From: Eimeria necatrix
Lineage: Eukaryota; Apicomplexa; Conoidasida; Eucoccidiorida; Eimeriidae
Assembly: GCF_000499385.1 (NCBI RefSeq)
Contig: NW_013654755.1
Location: forward strand, 36,001-100,000
DNA: 64,000 nt
Direction: 5' to 3'
Part shown: piece after piece, positions 34,054 to 46,469 of the stretch
Layout: each line of letters begins with the position of its first letter
Numbering within the stretch: the stretch's first letter is position 1
Notes under the pieces: model-generated
Seen by the model: the letters and a program-made list of their open reading frames with translations, nothing else
Database searches by the model: none
Told to the model about the DNA's origin: nothing
Position numbers and translations under genes: made by a program

Positions 34054-37000
34054 ATGTCTGCAGAAGGCGAATCTGGACAGCCAAAAGGAAGAATGTTCCT
34101 AAATGTCCTCAATGGAATACAAAAGTCTGAAGACTGTGACACCCACGCCCCTGCACAGCCAGTCCAGGAAAGTGAAGGTTCACGTCCCCAAGAGCAAACG
34201 ACAGCAGCACTCTCGGCAACCAACTCAACTGCAGCCCCGTTTTCACTCCCTTCAAATATAAATTGGAACGCCAGGCCACAGTTGGCTGCTGGGGCTTCTG
34301 GGGCAGCGGCGCTGTTGACTTGCTGTGCTTTGCATCCTTTTGACCTCATCAAGACACGCATGCAAGGTACAGCAGGGACGAGTAGACGGAGGATGCAGCA
34401 GAACTATAGAGTAGTTTCAGTTCTTCATCCGGGGCATATTTCTTCTGTTTATGCTGAATACTGAGTGCTTTGCAACTTCCACTTCTACCGATTGTATTCT
34501 TCTTTGCTTATGTTGGCAAGGGAATTCGTTGTTTGCTTTTTGACTTGCTCTTGAGTGTTCCCCACTTCGACGATTCTTGGAAAGTGCTGAGAGGCTGGCT
34601 CAGCAAGGCTCTGTGAGGGTGGCAATTGTTGTTTCCAGCTCATGAGTCGAGTGCAACTAGCGTTACCGTTTCGTCCCTGTTTGTCTTGCATTAACTTGGA
34701 AGTGCTTTCATCTTCAAGACCACCGTTTCTTGTGGCCTTTTGTATGAGCAATTCGCCGTTTAATTCTGTACCTGTATTTGTGCAACGTCCTCTCGTGTGT
34801 TGGAACGTATATTCGGGAGTCTGTCTCGCTATCGTGGGTCAATAAGCGCTTACGAAAACACTGCATTGGCGAGCATTACAGGCTGTTATTACCCTTCAGC
34901 TTGTCAGTTTGCTTGTATGCCATTCAGTTGCAGCAGTCACTGGTGGGGCTATCCCTCTCTACGGTTCAACCAAGTCTGCAGTAGCACGAATATACAAGCA
35001 AGAGGGCCTGCGGGGCCTGTGGAAAGGTATCGGGGTGACTGCTTTGGCCTCTTCGACATCATGGACATGCTTCAGATACGTGTAGGCTCCGATTTACACT
35101 ATTCTGTTTTTTCCCATGAGTTGCGCAATCTATCGTGATAGGCACTGCAGGAACTGCAAAGCAATAGAGCCCAGTCAGGAATGCAGCTTCCAAGTGCTCG
35201 ACTCCCGCTCGAATATTTGCAAAATCGACATTTTGCATTGTGTCTGAAAATCTTGCTGCGTGTTTATATATGCTTAGTATCCTTTCAGGGAGATAAGCGG
35301 TGATCCCGGTTCTTGATTGTATCTTTTTTCTTCCCGCGCACGAGTTGGCTGTCTGTTGCAGATTTCGCTTGTACTGCATGCAGATTTGATCAGCTGAGTC
35401 TCAGTTTACCTGGCTGGAGAGAATCTGTTTTTGGAAACTCCAACAAAACAAATGGAGTAGCTCAGAGAACGTCCCTCGACGACATGGTGTGCGTGCACCT
35501 CAGTGCCAAGCTCTCGTCCCGCAGTTGTTCATCATTCTCTTGATTATTAAAACCACTATTTGAATCTGGGGCGGATTTTTTGAACACCAGTTCAAGCATG
35601 CTAGCGGCTTCAGCCATTTGTAATTTACTCGCAGCTCACCTTTTTTTTTGTTTTTGCTGTTCCAGGCCAGTGGCCTCGTCGCCGGCGTTTTAGTCACGTG
35701 CTTGACTCATCCGCTGTGGCTTGCCAAAGCGCGAATGGAGATGCAGGCAAAAGAAGCTGAGGTAGGAAATTCCTTGTTTCATCGTAGACTGTCTCCTTTA
35801 AATCTTAATTGAAGGACGCTCACAGTAAATTCTAGTCATCTGCGTAGGCTTTCGACATAGCTGGTGGTGATTGACTATGTGGCACAAGGCATCGAATCAA
35901 ACGACACATAGATTCTGCAGGCGTCGGCAACGGGGAGGAGGCAGAAGTGCAGCTGCAGTTTCGGTATCCTCAGCTGTTGCCGTTGCCGTCTCTGCTGGTG
36001 CTGGCAACTGTGCTGCTGTTGCTAACCGTACTGCCGAGGATTCCTCTGCCGCGCTTTTTGTTTAATTCTCTAATAAAAGTTCTGTTTGCTGCTGCAGTAT
36101 CTATTGTTCCCTGTTTGGCTGCTGCTGCGAACTCACCTTGCTAGTGCTGTTGCCTGCGCTGTAGCTAAGCCTTCTTCCTCTGTATCTACCTTCTTTGTGC
36201 ACACGCCGATATGGACCGCTCGGGGTCGTGCTGCTTGGTCGTGCTTTCCTGTACACCTCTATTACTTTAGCTCCCTTTCTGTTTGTTTGTGTATCGGTGT
36301 CCGTTTTTGGCGTGCCCACTTACGCGCCGCTTTCTGTCATTGCATGTATGTCTGGTTGCGTTTTGCTCACTTCTGTCTGTGCTGACTGTCGTCTCTAAGG
36401 TTGCTGGTTGGCCTCTTTTCCGCAGCGGCTTTAGTTGTATAGTGAGCGTCGCCCGTGGCGGCGTGCGAGAATGTTACAAAGGGATTGGCCCTGCCTTAGC
36501 CTTAGCCCCGCATGCTGCAATCCAGATTGCCGTTTATGAACGGCTGAAACGGAATCAGTGGGTGCACATGTTGCTCAGACATAGCTCATGACAAAAAGGC
36601 AGAGTTGACAGTCTGCGGCCTTCTGGCAGATGAATCATTGTAGATGATTTCAGGTCATTTTCCTGTCTCAGCGCCTCACAAGGTTCGTGCTCCACCTCAA
36701 CAGGACTGCCCGCTTTGTGGGGAGCCGCCTCGAAATTCGCTGCTCTTTCCGTTACGTATCCTCTCCAGGCAAGTTTCTGAGCCCTAAGTTCTTGTTTGTT
36801 TGTTGTCCCTTTTGCCCAAGGTAGCTTGAGGAGTCTAGATATCCGTTAGAGAATCGAGTTATTCAGGGTTTTAGCAGGCCGCAGATGCAGCAGTTTGTTG
36901 TAGGGCTGCTTGCGCTGACCGTGCAGGTCCTGCGCAGTCGACAACAGGTATACAGTACCCCATACGCCAATCTGAACTTTCTGCAGATTGCGATCGTGAG

Positions 37001-37445
37001 CTCATAGTATCTTCATCCCCTTCTTAGCATCTGTGAAACGAGCTGTCTCGGGGTCAGTGCTGTTGCCTAGGCAGATGCAGTTGATGGTGCCAACAGGAGC
37101 TTCAGTAGCTAAAGCTGGTGCAGACGCCGATTGCAGCAGCAGAGGCGGAGCTGGCGTTGCGTGTCTGCAGTTTGACTGCACCGTCAGCTGAGGTGCTGTT
37201 GCAGTCACATCAGTTGCGGCTTTTGCTGTATCTACAAATGCTAGCCAGCTACTCTACTGATATACTCTGGCTTCGCATGCTCCGCATGCTTCGCATGGTC
37301 AGGTGTTTTATATTTACAGAGAATGGTCCGGGAGGAAGGAGTTCTCTCTCTTTTCGGCGGCTACTGGGTCCATACGCAGCGTGCGTGCCTGCAAAGCGGC
37401 ATCATGTTCCTTATTTATGAGGGAATTTTGAACGAAGCCAAATAA
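34054..37445 (+). CDS. Mitochondrial carrier, folate/pyrimidine-nucleotide (SLC25A32-like) branch
   Basis: A three-repeat inner-membrane solute carrier spread over about nine exons. Exons read: 34054-34366, 34934-35081, 35384-35486, 35666-35761, 36426-about 36560, 36672-36768, 36927-36947 and 37320-37445. The first four are phase-consistent. Each repeat shows its signature: HPFDLIKTRMQ, HPLWLAKARMEMQ and YPLQ/VLRSRQQ. Trp and Gln in place of the usual acidic residue in repeats 2 and 3 are typical of the SLC25A32/33/36 branch (folate, FAD, pyrimidine nucleotide, NAD). Even-numbered halves also fit: YKQEGLRGLWKGI, RECYKGIGPALALAPHAAIQ and REEGVLSLFGG. VLRSRQQ is encoded by a 21-nt exon. The intron after YPLQ starts with GC. 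Between 35761 and 36426 the phase does not fit, so one small exon may be missing; the donor after 36550 is also uncertain. The ATG at 34054 gives an N-terminal extension of about 70 residues before repeat 1. The substrate cannot be told from sequence. Confidence 0.9.
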
Positions 37446-38459
37446 GAGGAGGGGGTACAGGAGCTTTCAGAGCTCTCTTGTAGTCCGCTCACAGTGGAAG
37501 CATATGGCTTGCTGCTGCAGCTACTGGCAAAGCGGATGTGCCTGTTTGTGTATACGTACCTATGCATAGAACAGAGTTGTTGCCTCTGCCACTGATATAA
37601 AGCAACTGCATATCTATGATTGGTGGAGTTGTTGCTGTTTGCGGCAGAACTATAGGGAAGTATTAGAGCGCAGAGGTGACTTGGTCCCTTTGCAGCAATG
37701 TGAGCATAGCAAACCTGCAAAGGCAGGTTCGCAAGCGATGCGCATGCGAATGCTTATCTTTTGAAAATATGTCCTTGACTAGTTACAAGTACTTCTAGAT
37801 ATTGACAGACATGCAAACATGCGCCCCTCCTGCTTCCCCTTTATCACAAAAGCTTGTGACTTACACAGTTACAGGCACCGGAGGGCGAGTCCTCAGTATC
37901 ACATGCATGCGTGCATGTCTGCTGTTGTTTTGATAGCAGCACAGCAGCAGCATTACAGAGTGAGCTCTTCAGGACAAGTTTTTCTTACCTTCCTACATAC
38001 TCACACTAAGCTAGCCTACAGGCAGAGAATAGTGTGCGCACGATCCATTAGCAACTGTGCTCTACCTCTGCCGCAGAACCAGCAGTTTGCTTCTCTTTGT
38101 GCCTTCCAAAGCCAACATGGGTCTTAGTGTTCATGGCAATTTCCTGGACATCAGCGCACTAAAACACAAAAAATCTTTTCTGTTTGCTTTCGCAGCAGAC
38201 CGGAGTCCGGTGAGAGTAAAGGAAGAGACGCGTGCAAAGGCCATCATATCCAAAGAAATTTATGACACTCAACAACGAATGCAGTGCACGTTAGTTGCCG
38301 TTCCCTGGTAGACATATCGCCTTGTGGTGAAAGCGCTGTGGCAGTTCTTCCCATTGAGGCACTCTGTATGAAGGTGTATGTGCATTTGTATGTGCATTCA
38401 CTGGTATATATAGATGCTTGAACTGGACTCCTTCATGCACGTCCTGCACGTTTGTGTGA

Positions 38460-38600
38460 ATTTGCAATACTTCAAAACATATGCAGGCCTTCCATGCTTG
38501 AATGCATGCAAGGGGCCCCCAAAGTGTGTGCAACGTGCAATGTGGATTTCCAAGGCCTCAAAACGGAGACAGGCCCTCCGTGTTTGGATGCATGCAGCAT
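38460..38600. repeat. Imperfect tandem duplication
   Basis: Two diverged copies spaced about 85 bp, recognised by TCAAAACAT.TGCAGGCC... near 38472 and TCAAAACGGAGACAGGCC... near 38559, each followed by TTGAATGCATGCA or TTGGATGCATGCA. In the spacer between the carrier and the phosphatase gene; no coding role seen. Confidence 0.6.
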
Positions 38601-38937
38601 GGCCTAGCGGTGCCTCTGAATGGGGATGGTGACTAAACTGTTTCGCTTCGTCACTTGCAAGGACAGCTGCTGGTGTTAAGTTGAACGCACGCATCTCCAT
38701 GAGCTGTTCTATCGACAGCAGGTACAACATCAGAGCGACAAACTGAAGCCATAAAACGTCTACAAAGAGCCTTACAAGAGAGATGGGGCCAGGCAACAGT
38801 CAGGGACCCTCATAAGAGTTTTCCTACTCCGCACGAATTCACAGAATCGATGGGCAACCGTCCTCCTATTCGTTTCATGATTTGCTCGTTGCTTTTTTTG
38901 CCCGTTTCTCCCCCGAAAGCTAATTTTGCATAATGCT

Positions 38938-41900
38938 TCAAAAGTAGCGCAGTAAAGCCTCCCTGATCACAGGGCGTATGTCGTACACCTGCTCGTAAAC
39001 AAACACAACATGAAAAGGTGTTGAGCACTCAGCCTTCTACGTTGAGTATCTAGGCTCAAGAGCTAAGGGTTCGAAAGTTCTCACCGTCGCAAGGGAACGC
39101 AGTATAGGTATCAGATCGAGCAGTTCTGTGTCATTTGGATCGTCAAACCTGAATTCCATATACCATAACAAGTTGCATTCGCGCGTCACACAACCAGACT
39201 CTTGAAATAGCCATTTAAGGACTAGCCCCCTGAGCTTCGGATCTTCAGTGGACACAGCGACACGAGCAGGCTACCCAAAGTGTACAAACGCAGAGGAGGC
39301 CCAACTAAGCATGCCCGTCAACAGGAAAATACGCATATGCTCATCCGCTAAAGGACTCATGTGTAGGAAATTTACGGAAGTAAATTTCACATACAGACAC
39401 ATACAGGTACCACAAACACGTCTGGTTCGGAAGTCAAATTAAGGTACATCGCGGAGATCACATGTATTCAAATTCGGTCATTGGCACAGGTGCCAACGCG
39501 CATATCCGGCATACGTGACAAATATTTCTAGATGTGTCAAGCAAGCGCGCACATTTCTACACGCTGGTACAGCGGTAAGCTCTGAGTAGATGTTACAAAC
39601 GTGCGTTACTGCAGGTTTTCTTATGCATACACTTCTACTGCATAGGAAGGGCAACACCAGCCGCAGCAGCGGCTGCTTACCAGCTTTTGATGGGTATTGC
39701 GTTTTCCATGTGCCACAAGTAGGCCTTGGTGGAGTTGTCTATAATAATCACGTTGCGAAGTTCACGGCCTAGAAGAGATAAATCTTTAATAAAGGCGCCG
39801 CTCCTACAAAGCAGCAAGACAAATTGAACAAAAAAGTGGATACAAAGCCAATGGCAGCGCCAACAGGCAACGTGAGCAGCGGAACAAAAACACATCAAAG
39901 GGACGGTAAGTAAAGGCCAAAAGAAAGGAAAGGGGGACACAAAATTTCACGGAAAACTGATTCGCAACATTTTGATGTGTACGGCAGCCAGAGAACGTTA
40001 CAGCAATAGATGAGCTGATAAAAAGACGAATGAGCAAGCAGCGGAAGTACAGAAATGGGAAAAAGGAACAGTCGAAGCTCTTCCTACCGAATAGCACATA
40101 TCATGTACATACTATGGGCATCAGAAACAGACAACGCAGAAAAGACAATCAGACACTGAGGAGAGTAGGAAAGCTCTTAGAAAGTGTTAAACTGTACGTT
40201 TCAAAAACTCTACCGGGCGTGCACGAGTGAACAACAGACTATGCCAAGCATTTCGTTCGGCCATGGAGGCAAATTCAGCTCCAGTCAACAGCTGCGGCCT
40301 ATTTCGTGGGGGAAATTCATACTTGTACCCGAGCACAGGCTCGCAAACATGTATTCGCATACTTATTAAGTGCATTTAGTGCAATGAAGCGGATACCGGC
40401 GCAATTATATTCGGCGCAGCTATATGAACTCATAAACAGCAGTGAAGAAAAGTATATGAATCAAACTGGTGAGCATATTTAGTTTACTCCGCATGAGAGA
40501 GAGCACGCAATGAGGCAAAACTGTAGATATTGTACTCCTGAGAACTCCGTGATGCAATTTCTTCAAACAGGGCGTAGACAATGCAGTAGCCATCCACACC
40601 CAGCAATACGAATCTTACTTCTCAAGTCGCATGAACTTCTCTGTAAATTATAATGCCCCTAAGAGCCTGATATGCGATTTCGCAGTTAAAGTGCTGAATG
40701 AGTGCTCTGGTAGTCACACAGGTACGTTGCTTAGGCTCACTGGTACGTGCAGTATTCTCGGAAGAGTCTGTACGAGCACAGTTTGTGCGGGTCAATTTTG
40801 TCCACTACCAAATCCGCGTACTGCAGCGCAAGCAGCTCATCTCCAAGCAAAAACGAACTTCTGCGACAAATTGCATGCGTTTCCACCCCGATATGCTCCT
40901 TTGTCGCTACTTCTGCTACATTAACTGTTGACTACATTAACTGTTGACGCGGAAACACTGGTACAATTCTATCCATGCGTTTCTTTATGTGGTTTTGTAC
41001 ACGTATATATCTCTGCACATTTGCACAATTCGACTCATGTTCATCGCCACTGTTTCCTAAATCGAATAGCCTCTGCCTGTGCAGTGCACGTGCATTCACG
41101 CATAAATGCCAGACCCTTACTCCGGACACAGAGGCAGTGAAGATGACAACCTCATACAGCTTCGACATTTCCTTTAAAAATTTAGTGACGCCTTGAAAAC
41201 CAAAACAGCGCACCAAGAAGCGGCAGAAATGTCGGAACCTGATGCGGCCTCTTTCTGCCTACATTTGCATCTGCCTGCCTCTCTGTTCATCTCTCCTAGT
41301 TTGCTTCTGTCTATGCCGCTTGCTTTCTCTGTGCTTATTTCTCCGTCGTTGCCAGAGGATCTATGTTAATTCTACATATATCATTGTCCCGTGCATGTGG
41401 CAATCAAAAAAACGTTCTCTAGCCTTTGCTCTTGTAAAAGGCGCCGCGCCACCTCACAAGAACGAAATCCAGACAAATAGCTAATGTTATACATCGTATG
41501 CAGAATGCATGCATGCACTGACGGCGTCTGAAGAGAGGCAATTTTATATGAGTCCCACAGCGCGGTTCCGCCATGTTAAGCGAAGGTGACAAGACGGCAC
41601 GCAGACAAGACAAAGCAAGTTGCACTGCAGGAGTCCTTGTCACCTGGACGTCGTTTGATGTATACTTGTCTTGGCCGCTTTTTGAAGTTGACCTGTACCA
41701 CAAATCCAGATGTTACGGACAGGCTTTGTTCTCACGCTGAAGCTTCCTGGAGAACTAACAGAGGACCAGAGAAAGACCGCGACACTTTTACGAGAAGGCA
41801 GGGCCCCCTATCACAACATATCCCAAATTGCCGTACCCAACGTCTGGAAGAACCAAAACGTGTAGAACTTTGAGAGGATAAAAGGGAAAGGGAACAGGCG

Positions 41901-43166
41901 CACCGTCACAACAAAAGTGTAAGTGCGAGGCTTGACTAAGCTGCTACGCACGAGAGTCTCATCCAGGTCCAACACTAAAGTCTTCTTGCCCTAAATAAGC
42001 AGCAAATAGCGACACACTGAAGCTGCAAATGGACTCTAGATACTCCGTATGAGGAATATACAGTGACGTAGCGTGACACAAGAAAGGCAGATAGTGACGA
42101 GAATTAAAGAGGAAACAAGCCACGCACAAGCCATTGAAGAGCTGAACATAAGAACCAGAGGCTCGAACATGCCTAGATATGTCAAAGGGATACAAGAAGA
42201 GAAATGGAAATAGAAGTCAGGTGCCATTTTTGGGTCTGGAAAAGCCCCCCACGATGACATGCGGGATATCCTGTACGACAGGGAGCTTCGAAAGCCTATC
42301 TGGTGCAAAGACCACGTGTGGTGAATATCTGTTTCCTAGGTCTGTCCCTTTGCGATATATATCAGTGGAACTTCGTCAGCGCCCACCGCATCTTTCGGAA
42401 GTTGAGGAGGGAGAAAAGGAACAAGTTCAGCGCTTGGGTTGATGCGGATGAGGCTACACGGGAGCTGCAGCAAACAAAGCAGCCACAGCAAACTAGTTTT
42501 GCCTCTGTTTGCCTCTGCAGCGCTTCTTCTGCTTCTGCCCAGCTCTTGGTGTCTTTTCAGGCCTTCTATCCCCTTTCGTCTTCTTCTTCGAAATTCTGTC
42601 CCTCCTACTTGTTTAAGTGTGATACCGTTCTTCCGTGTACACCCGCTGCCTATGCTTATCTGCAAATTCTTCTGCCCCTGCACTTGTGCCATTGCCTACG
42701 TGCCCGTTCCTCTTTCCCTGCATTTCACTGTCCTATTGAGCGACTTCAGCAAAGGACGACCAGCAAGAAAACAACTAGTGCTATCCGTGTAAAACTTGCA
42801 TGAGCAAGGACGCACTTGTCTGCTTTGAGGTTTCTTGCGCGCCTTCTTTCTCCTCAGCCACTGACAGATACGGGCAGGAGATAAGAAGCCGAAGCACCAC
42901 GGCGTCTTTGCGCAGCGCCTTTTCGTTTCTTCCTGTAAGCTGTCGTCCTCTGTTTTTGGTGCTTCACTTTTCACTTGCTGCACCGAGCTTCGCCAATTTG
43001 CACTCAAGCATTGCGCAGAGGTCTCAGAGGCGCCCAGCGCAGATCTTTGCCTCATTAGCCAACCCCGGCGAGGCGGCGCCTCCCTTTCTGCAAATGAAGG
43101 GCAATCGAGGTCCTTTTCTTCTTCCTCCTGAGACTGAAGTTGTCCGGACCCTGCCGCTGAAGCCAT
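38938..43166 (-). CDS. CTD-like (SCP/FCP family) HAD phosphatase
   Basis: A HAD-superfamily protein Ser phosphatase of the SCP/Dullard type. Exons, 5' to 3': about 43166-42800 (start), a second ending at 42387, then 41990-41904, 41692-41644, 41191-41121, 40820-40741, 39803-39681, 39148-39085 and 38988-38938. All junctions from 42387 onward agree in phase. The joined core reads LPPQLPKDA then [17 protein letters not shown] (catalytic DxDxT), [26 protein letters not shown] (motif II), [40 protein letters not shown] (motif III/IV), then [16 protein letters not shown] and [16 protein letters not shown] at the stop. Every catalytic motif is intact. Substrates in this family include the RNA polymerase II CTD, Smads and lipins; here it is unknown. 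The N-terminal exon ([19 protein letters not shown]...) is acidic to basic low-complexity, and its splice to the second exon is not resolved. Confidence 0.92.
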
Positions 43167-43439
43167 CTCCTGTAAAGGGAGGCAGTTTTCCGTCTGGCTG
43201 AAGCAGACAAGGGAAGTGCTTTCTGTGCCGACACGGTGCCAGTGAAAGGCAAAGAACAGCACACAACGAAACAAGGTGCCCTCTTAACAAACAGGACGGT
43301 CACGGGGAAGAACCCACGGCATTCGCCGGAGAGAAAGGACTCCCGCTGGCTTGGTCTTAGCCCACCAATGCATCCCACTTAAAAGATGAACAGCTACAGA
43401 CTCCTTTCGATTTGACCTCAACAGCTAAACTCCGGGAGA

Positions 43440-43800
43440 CTACGTGAAGCCGTAGCAGGTTTTCTGCACCCTACTCGCGCAGATCCTAAGATATGCACAG
43501 ATATAATGGGGGTCTGTGGTTTTTACAGGGCTAGTTGAAGCTTCGTGCAACACCTTCCAGAGCCGTCCACGAGCATGAACACGTCCTGAGAGCTTCGGCC
43601 TCAGGACTTCGTTTCTAGCGTTTAGAGATGGGGGCAACTGCTGTCAAGCTTTTCAGCGAGGTCAGAATTGCATTCTCTATAGGAAACAGATGAAGGCAAA
43701 CTTGACAGCCGGTGATGTTCTCTTGACTACAGAAAGTGACCTCAGAAAGGACTTGGGCCGCGCGGCGACCCCGCAGCTCCGCCGGAGCTCCCGACAAACG
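43440..43800 (-). CDS. Minus-strand exon-like segments, unknown
   Basis: Two overlapping minus frames look partly coding: AAQVLSEVTFCSQENITGCQ then PIENAILTSLKSL (43760-43625), and NEVLRPKLSGRVHARGRLWK (43615-43550). They could be 5' untranslated or coding sequence near the phosphatase gene, or exons of another gene. No domain. Confidence 0.25.
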
Positions 43801-43949
43801 TAAGGAAAAACGCTAACAAATCAAGATGTACAGGAAACTGGAGGGTGCTGTCGAAAACTGGTGGGGAAAATAACAAAAAGAGGACTGGGAGGTCCAGAGA
43901 GATCGCCGAGTGGACCAGCGGGCACACCGTCCGCAGCAGCTCCCACATA

Positions 43950-45240
43950 CTGGGTATTTCTCTGCTTCACAGGGCTATAAAGCACTCATTTACCATAAAT
44001 ATGCCCTATATATATCCTTAAACTCAACAAACAACTATTTCCGCTGCAAGATACCACGGACAGGACCCCAAAGCTGGGAGGTCGCGATTGCTGCAGCCAA
44101 GTTGACCAGTGAGGGCACGCTTATCTGGTTGACATTTCTTGCAACGCCCTCAAGAATAGATAAATGCTTGTATCTGTGTCTTTGGTTCCAAGTAGTTGCA
44201 TTTTGGGCACAACCTTATGTTTCTTCAACGCTCCGTAATTGCCAGGAGAGGCTCTTGAACCCCCAACTGTACAAATTCGAAGTGTTCTCAAAGGCACATC
44301 CCCCTTACTGCGCGAAGACATTCCACTGTGTACATGCCTGTGTTTCAGTAGTTGTATGACACGCTGCATTTGCATTCCCTTACACAATTCGCCAGGCTGT
44401 GAGGGTCTACAGTGGCTGACGAAGCATTAAATAAGGACACTTGTCCACAGCGCAATGGCAAAGCGCGAGAATAAGGGGCTGTAGGAGGTGAAAACGTTGC
44501 CGCCGTTCTCAGAAACAACTAACGGCCTTGAAAAAGGACCCAAAGAACCGGGAAACCAGATCCAGGGGCCATTCCCCAGTGTCCCCCGTGTTGAACTGCT
44601 CGGAAACTTGCAACGCAGCGCGACGGCACCAGCTATCGGCTACTTAATCAACTAGAAAGGCCCTAAATCCTGAACCGCATTGTAAATGACCTAAAAACAT
44701 AGAGAGAGTCAATAGGCCACGAAAGGCAACGCAAAAGAAAATTGGTAGCTGCCAACGTGCAAACCCACACGAGTGAAGGAAACTCGCCAAGACAGACACC
44801 CCGGGCAGAAAGAAGCCGCAGTTCTCCCCGTTACAACCTAGTTTGCTGTATTTATTTACAGCTTGAATCCATACATCTGACGTGCCATTCGAGCTAGGAA
44901 AAAATCGACGAAAAATATCAAAGTTTTCACCTAATGTGTAAGCCCTGCTAATAGGCGAAAGTTCACAGCTGTTTTCTTCTTAAGCCACACAGGGCCATCA
45001 GCCCTTGCGCACTAGTCTTTACGGCTGCCAAAGGCAAATATATTCTCCTCAAAGACACCATCCACGGGCGAAACCCCAAAAAATACAAAAAGAGGCTCAG
45101 CCTTCTGTCGAGCCCAGTGAAGCCCATGAGGTGTTACGGGCTGTGCCCGCCAAAGACCCGTCTACCCCAAAACAGGCATGAAGGACCTCTTTAGGATCTT
45201 AACCGGAAGTCAAAGTATAAAACACTCTGAAACACTCCAT
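43950..45240. other. No supported gene
   Basis: Short frames only; the plus frame 43910-44359 has a partly protein-like middle (EVAIAAAKLTSEGTLIWLTF) but no splice support. Nothing recognisable from 44430 to 45240. Confidence 0.4.
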
Positions 45241-45247
45241 CTTTAAA

Positions 45248-45600
45248 CTACCACGAGCCGCCATATTCAAACCGAAGGCCCCTCAGCCACCCCAACGCCC
45301 TGCCAGCACACACTGGCTTTTGCATCTCGATGAAATATAGCGCAGCACCTGCAGCCCTCAGCAGCACCGTCGAAGACACAGGAGTCCCCGGCAAGCCGCG
45401 AACTACATTAAGAAAACTAAGTAGGCCCCAAGGCTGCCAAGGGCCATATGCCGCCCACAGAAGACTCAAGATGCCACCGAAGGAGCCAACATATTCTTGG
45501 AAGAACTCCAGCTGCTCTTTCTCATTCCTCTTGTGCTTCTTGACCAAATGCTGTCGCGAATAATAATAAGAATCCGCTATCTGCGCCACTCCAGGCGTCC
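45248..45600 (-). CDS. 3' exon of a small unrecognised membrane protein
   Basis: After a TTAG acceptor near 45605 the frame reads PGVAQIADSYYYSRQHLVKK, a charged stretch with EQLEFFQEYVGSFGG, then two hydrophobic segments (ILSLLWAAYGPWQPWGLLSF; STVLLRAAGAALYFIEM) and a Trp-rich end LRFEYGGSW before a stop at 45248. Size and layout would suit an organellar inner-membrane subunit, but I do not recognise it. Upstream minus-strand frames between 45724 and 46067 may hold the 5' exon. Confidence 0.5.
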
Positions 45601-46089
45601 CCTAAGCGCCCCCGCAAAGCCGCATGCAGCGATCGGGGGCGTTTCGATGGCCGCTCACAAGCCCGTAGAGCCCATTCGCATGCGGGCAAAACTGGCTTTG
45701 AATGAGGGGAAGGGAAGCAGACGCTATGGCTGCTTCAGCTGAGTCCAATCCCCCTTCATTTGATGTCGACGCATGCACAAAACAAAGAGAGCCCCCAGGT
45801 TTCTATCGGCGCTGTGGGGCCCCACACTCGGGTAGCTGCTGCAGGCGCCTATTGCCTGCTGCTGCTGCTGGCAGCAGCGCCTCAGGGCAAGGCGTGCCGC
45901 ATGAAGCAGTTTGGATGCGACTGAACCCAAGTCAGGACTTCCACAGCCATTTGCCACTCCGTCGTGCAAGATAAAAAGAGCCTCTGGGGAAAGCGCGCGT
46001 TGGAGCCGGAGGAAAAGAACCGCCAAAGGCGTCCAAGTTGTTGTCTGGCGTAGTACGCTGCATGCACAAAAAGAGAACGACTTAACCAG

Positions 46090-46145
46090 CTAAAAGCAAA
46101 GACTAGCTAGCTAGCTGCCTAGCTAGCTCGCTAGCTAGCTACGCA
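46090..46145. repeat. CTAG/AGCT-type simple repeat
   Basis: A run of alternating AGCT and CTAG tetramers (tagctagctagctgcctagc). It is the same sequence type as the large array at 62995-63480 and lies at the point where the repeat-rich half begins. Confidence 0.85.
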
Positions 46146-46360
46146 CTGCGTCGAGCTCCCTTGCCCACTCGAGGCTACAAAGGCCCCAACGCAGATGCGC
46201 GCCTTGAAGCATCTGAAGCATCCCAGTCCGTAGACTTATCTCTGTCGTTCTCTTTCTACGTGCCGCCACATGCAGGTGCATCTGTCACTACTTGCAAGTA
46301 CTGCACTCAACTTTACTCGAATATATTCGCGTCCTAATGCGTGAGAGTTCATATCTCTGT

Positions 46361-46420
46361 GCATGCATGCATGCATGCATGCATCCATGCATGCATGCAT
46401 GCATGCATGCATGCATGCAT
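46361..46420. repeat. (TGCA)n tetranucleotide array
   Basis: About 15 tandem TGCA units with one interruption (CATCCA). The octamer TGCATGCA inside it is also a known apicomplexan AP2-type binding sequence, but in an array this long it may be simple slippage. Confidence 0.95.
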
Positions 46421-46469
46421 TCTCGCCTGAAAGCACGCAGGTGGGCATGCATGTCGAGTCTGAGTGCAT

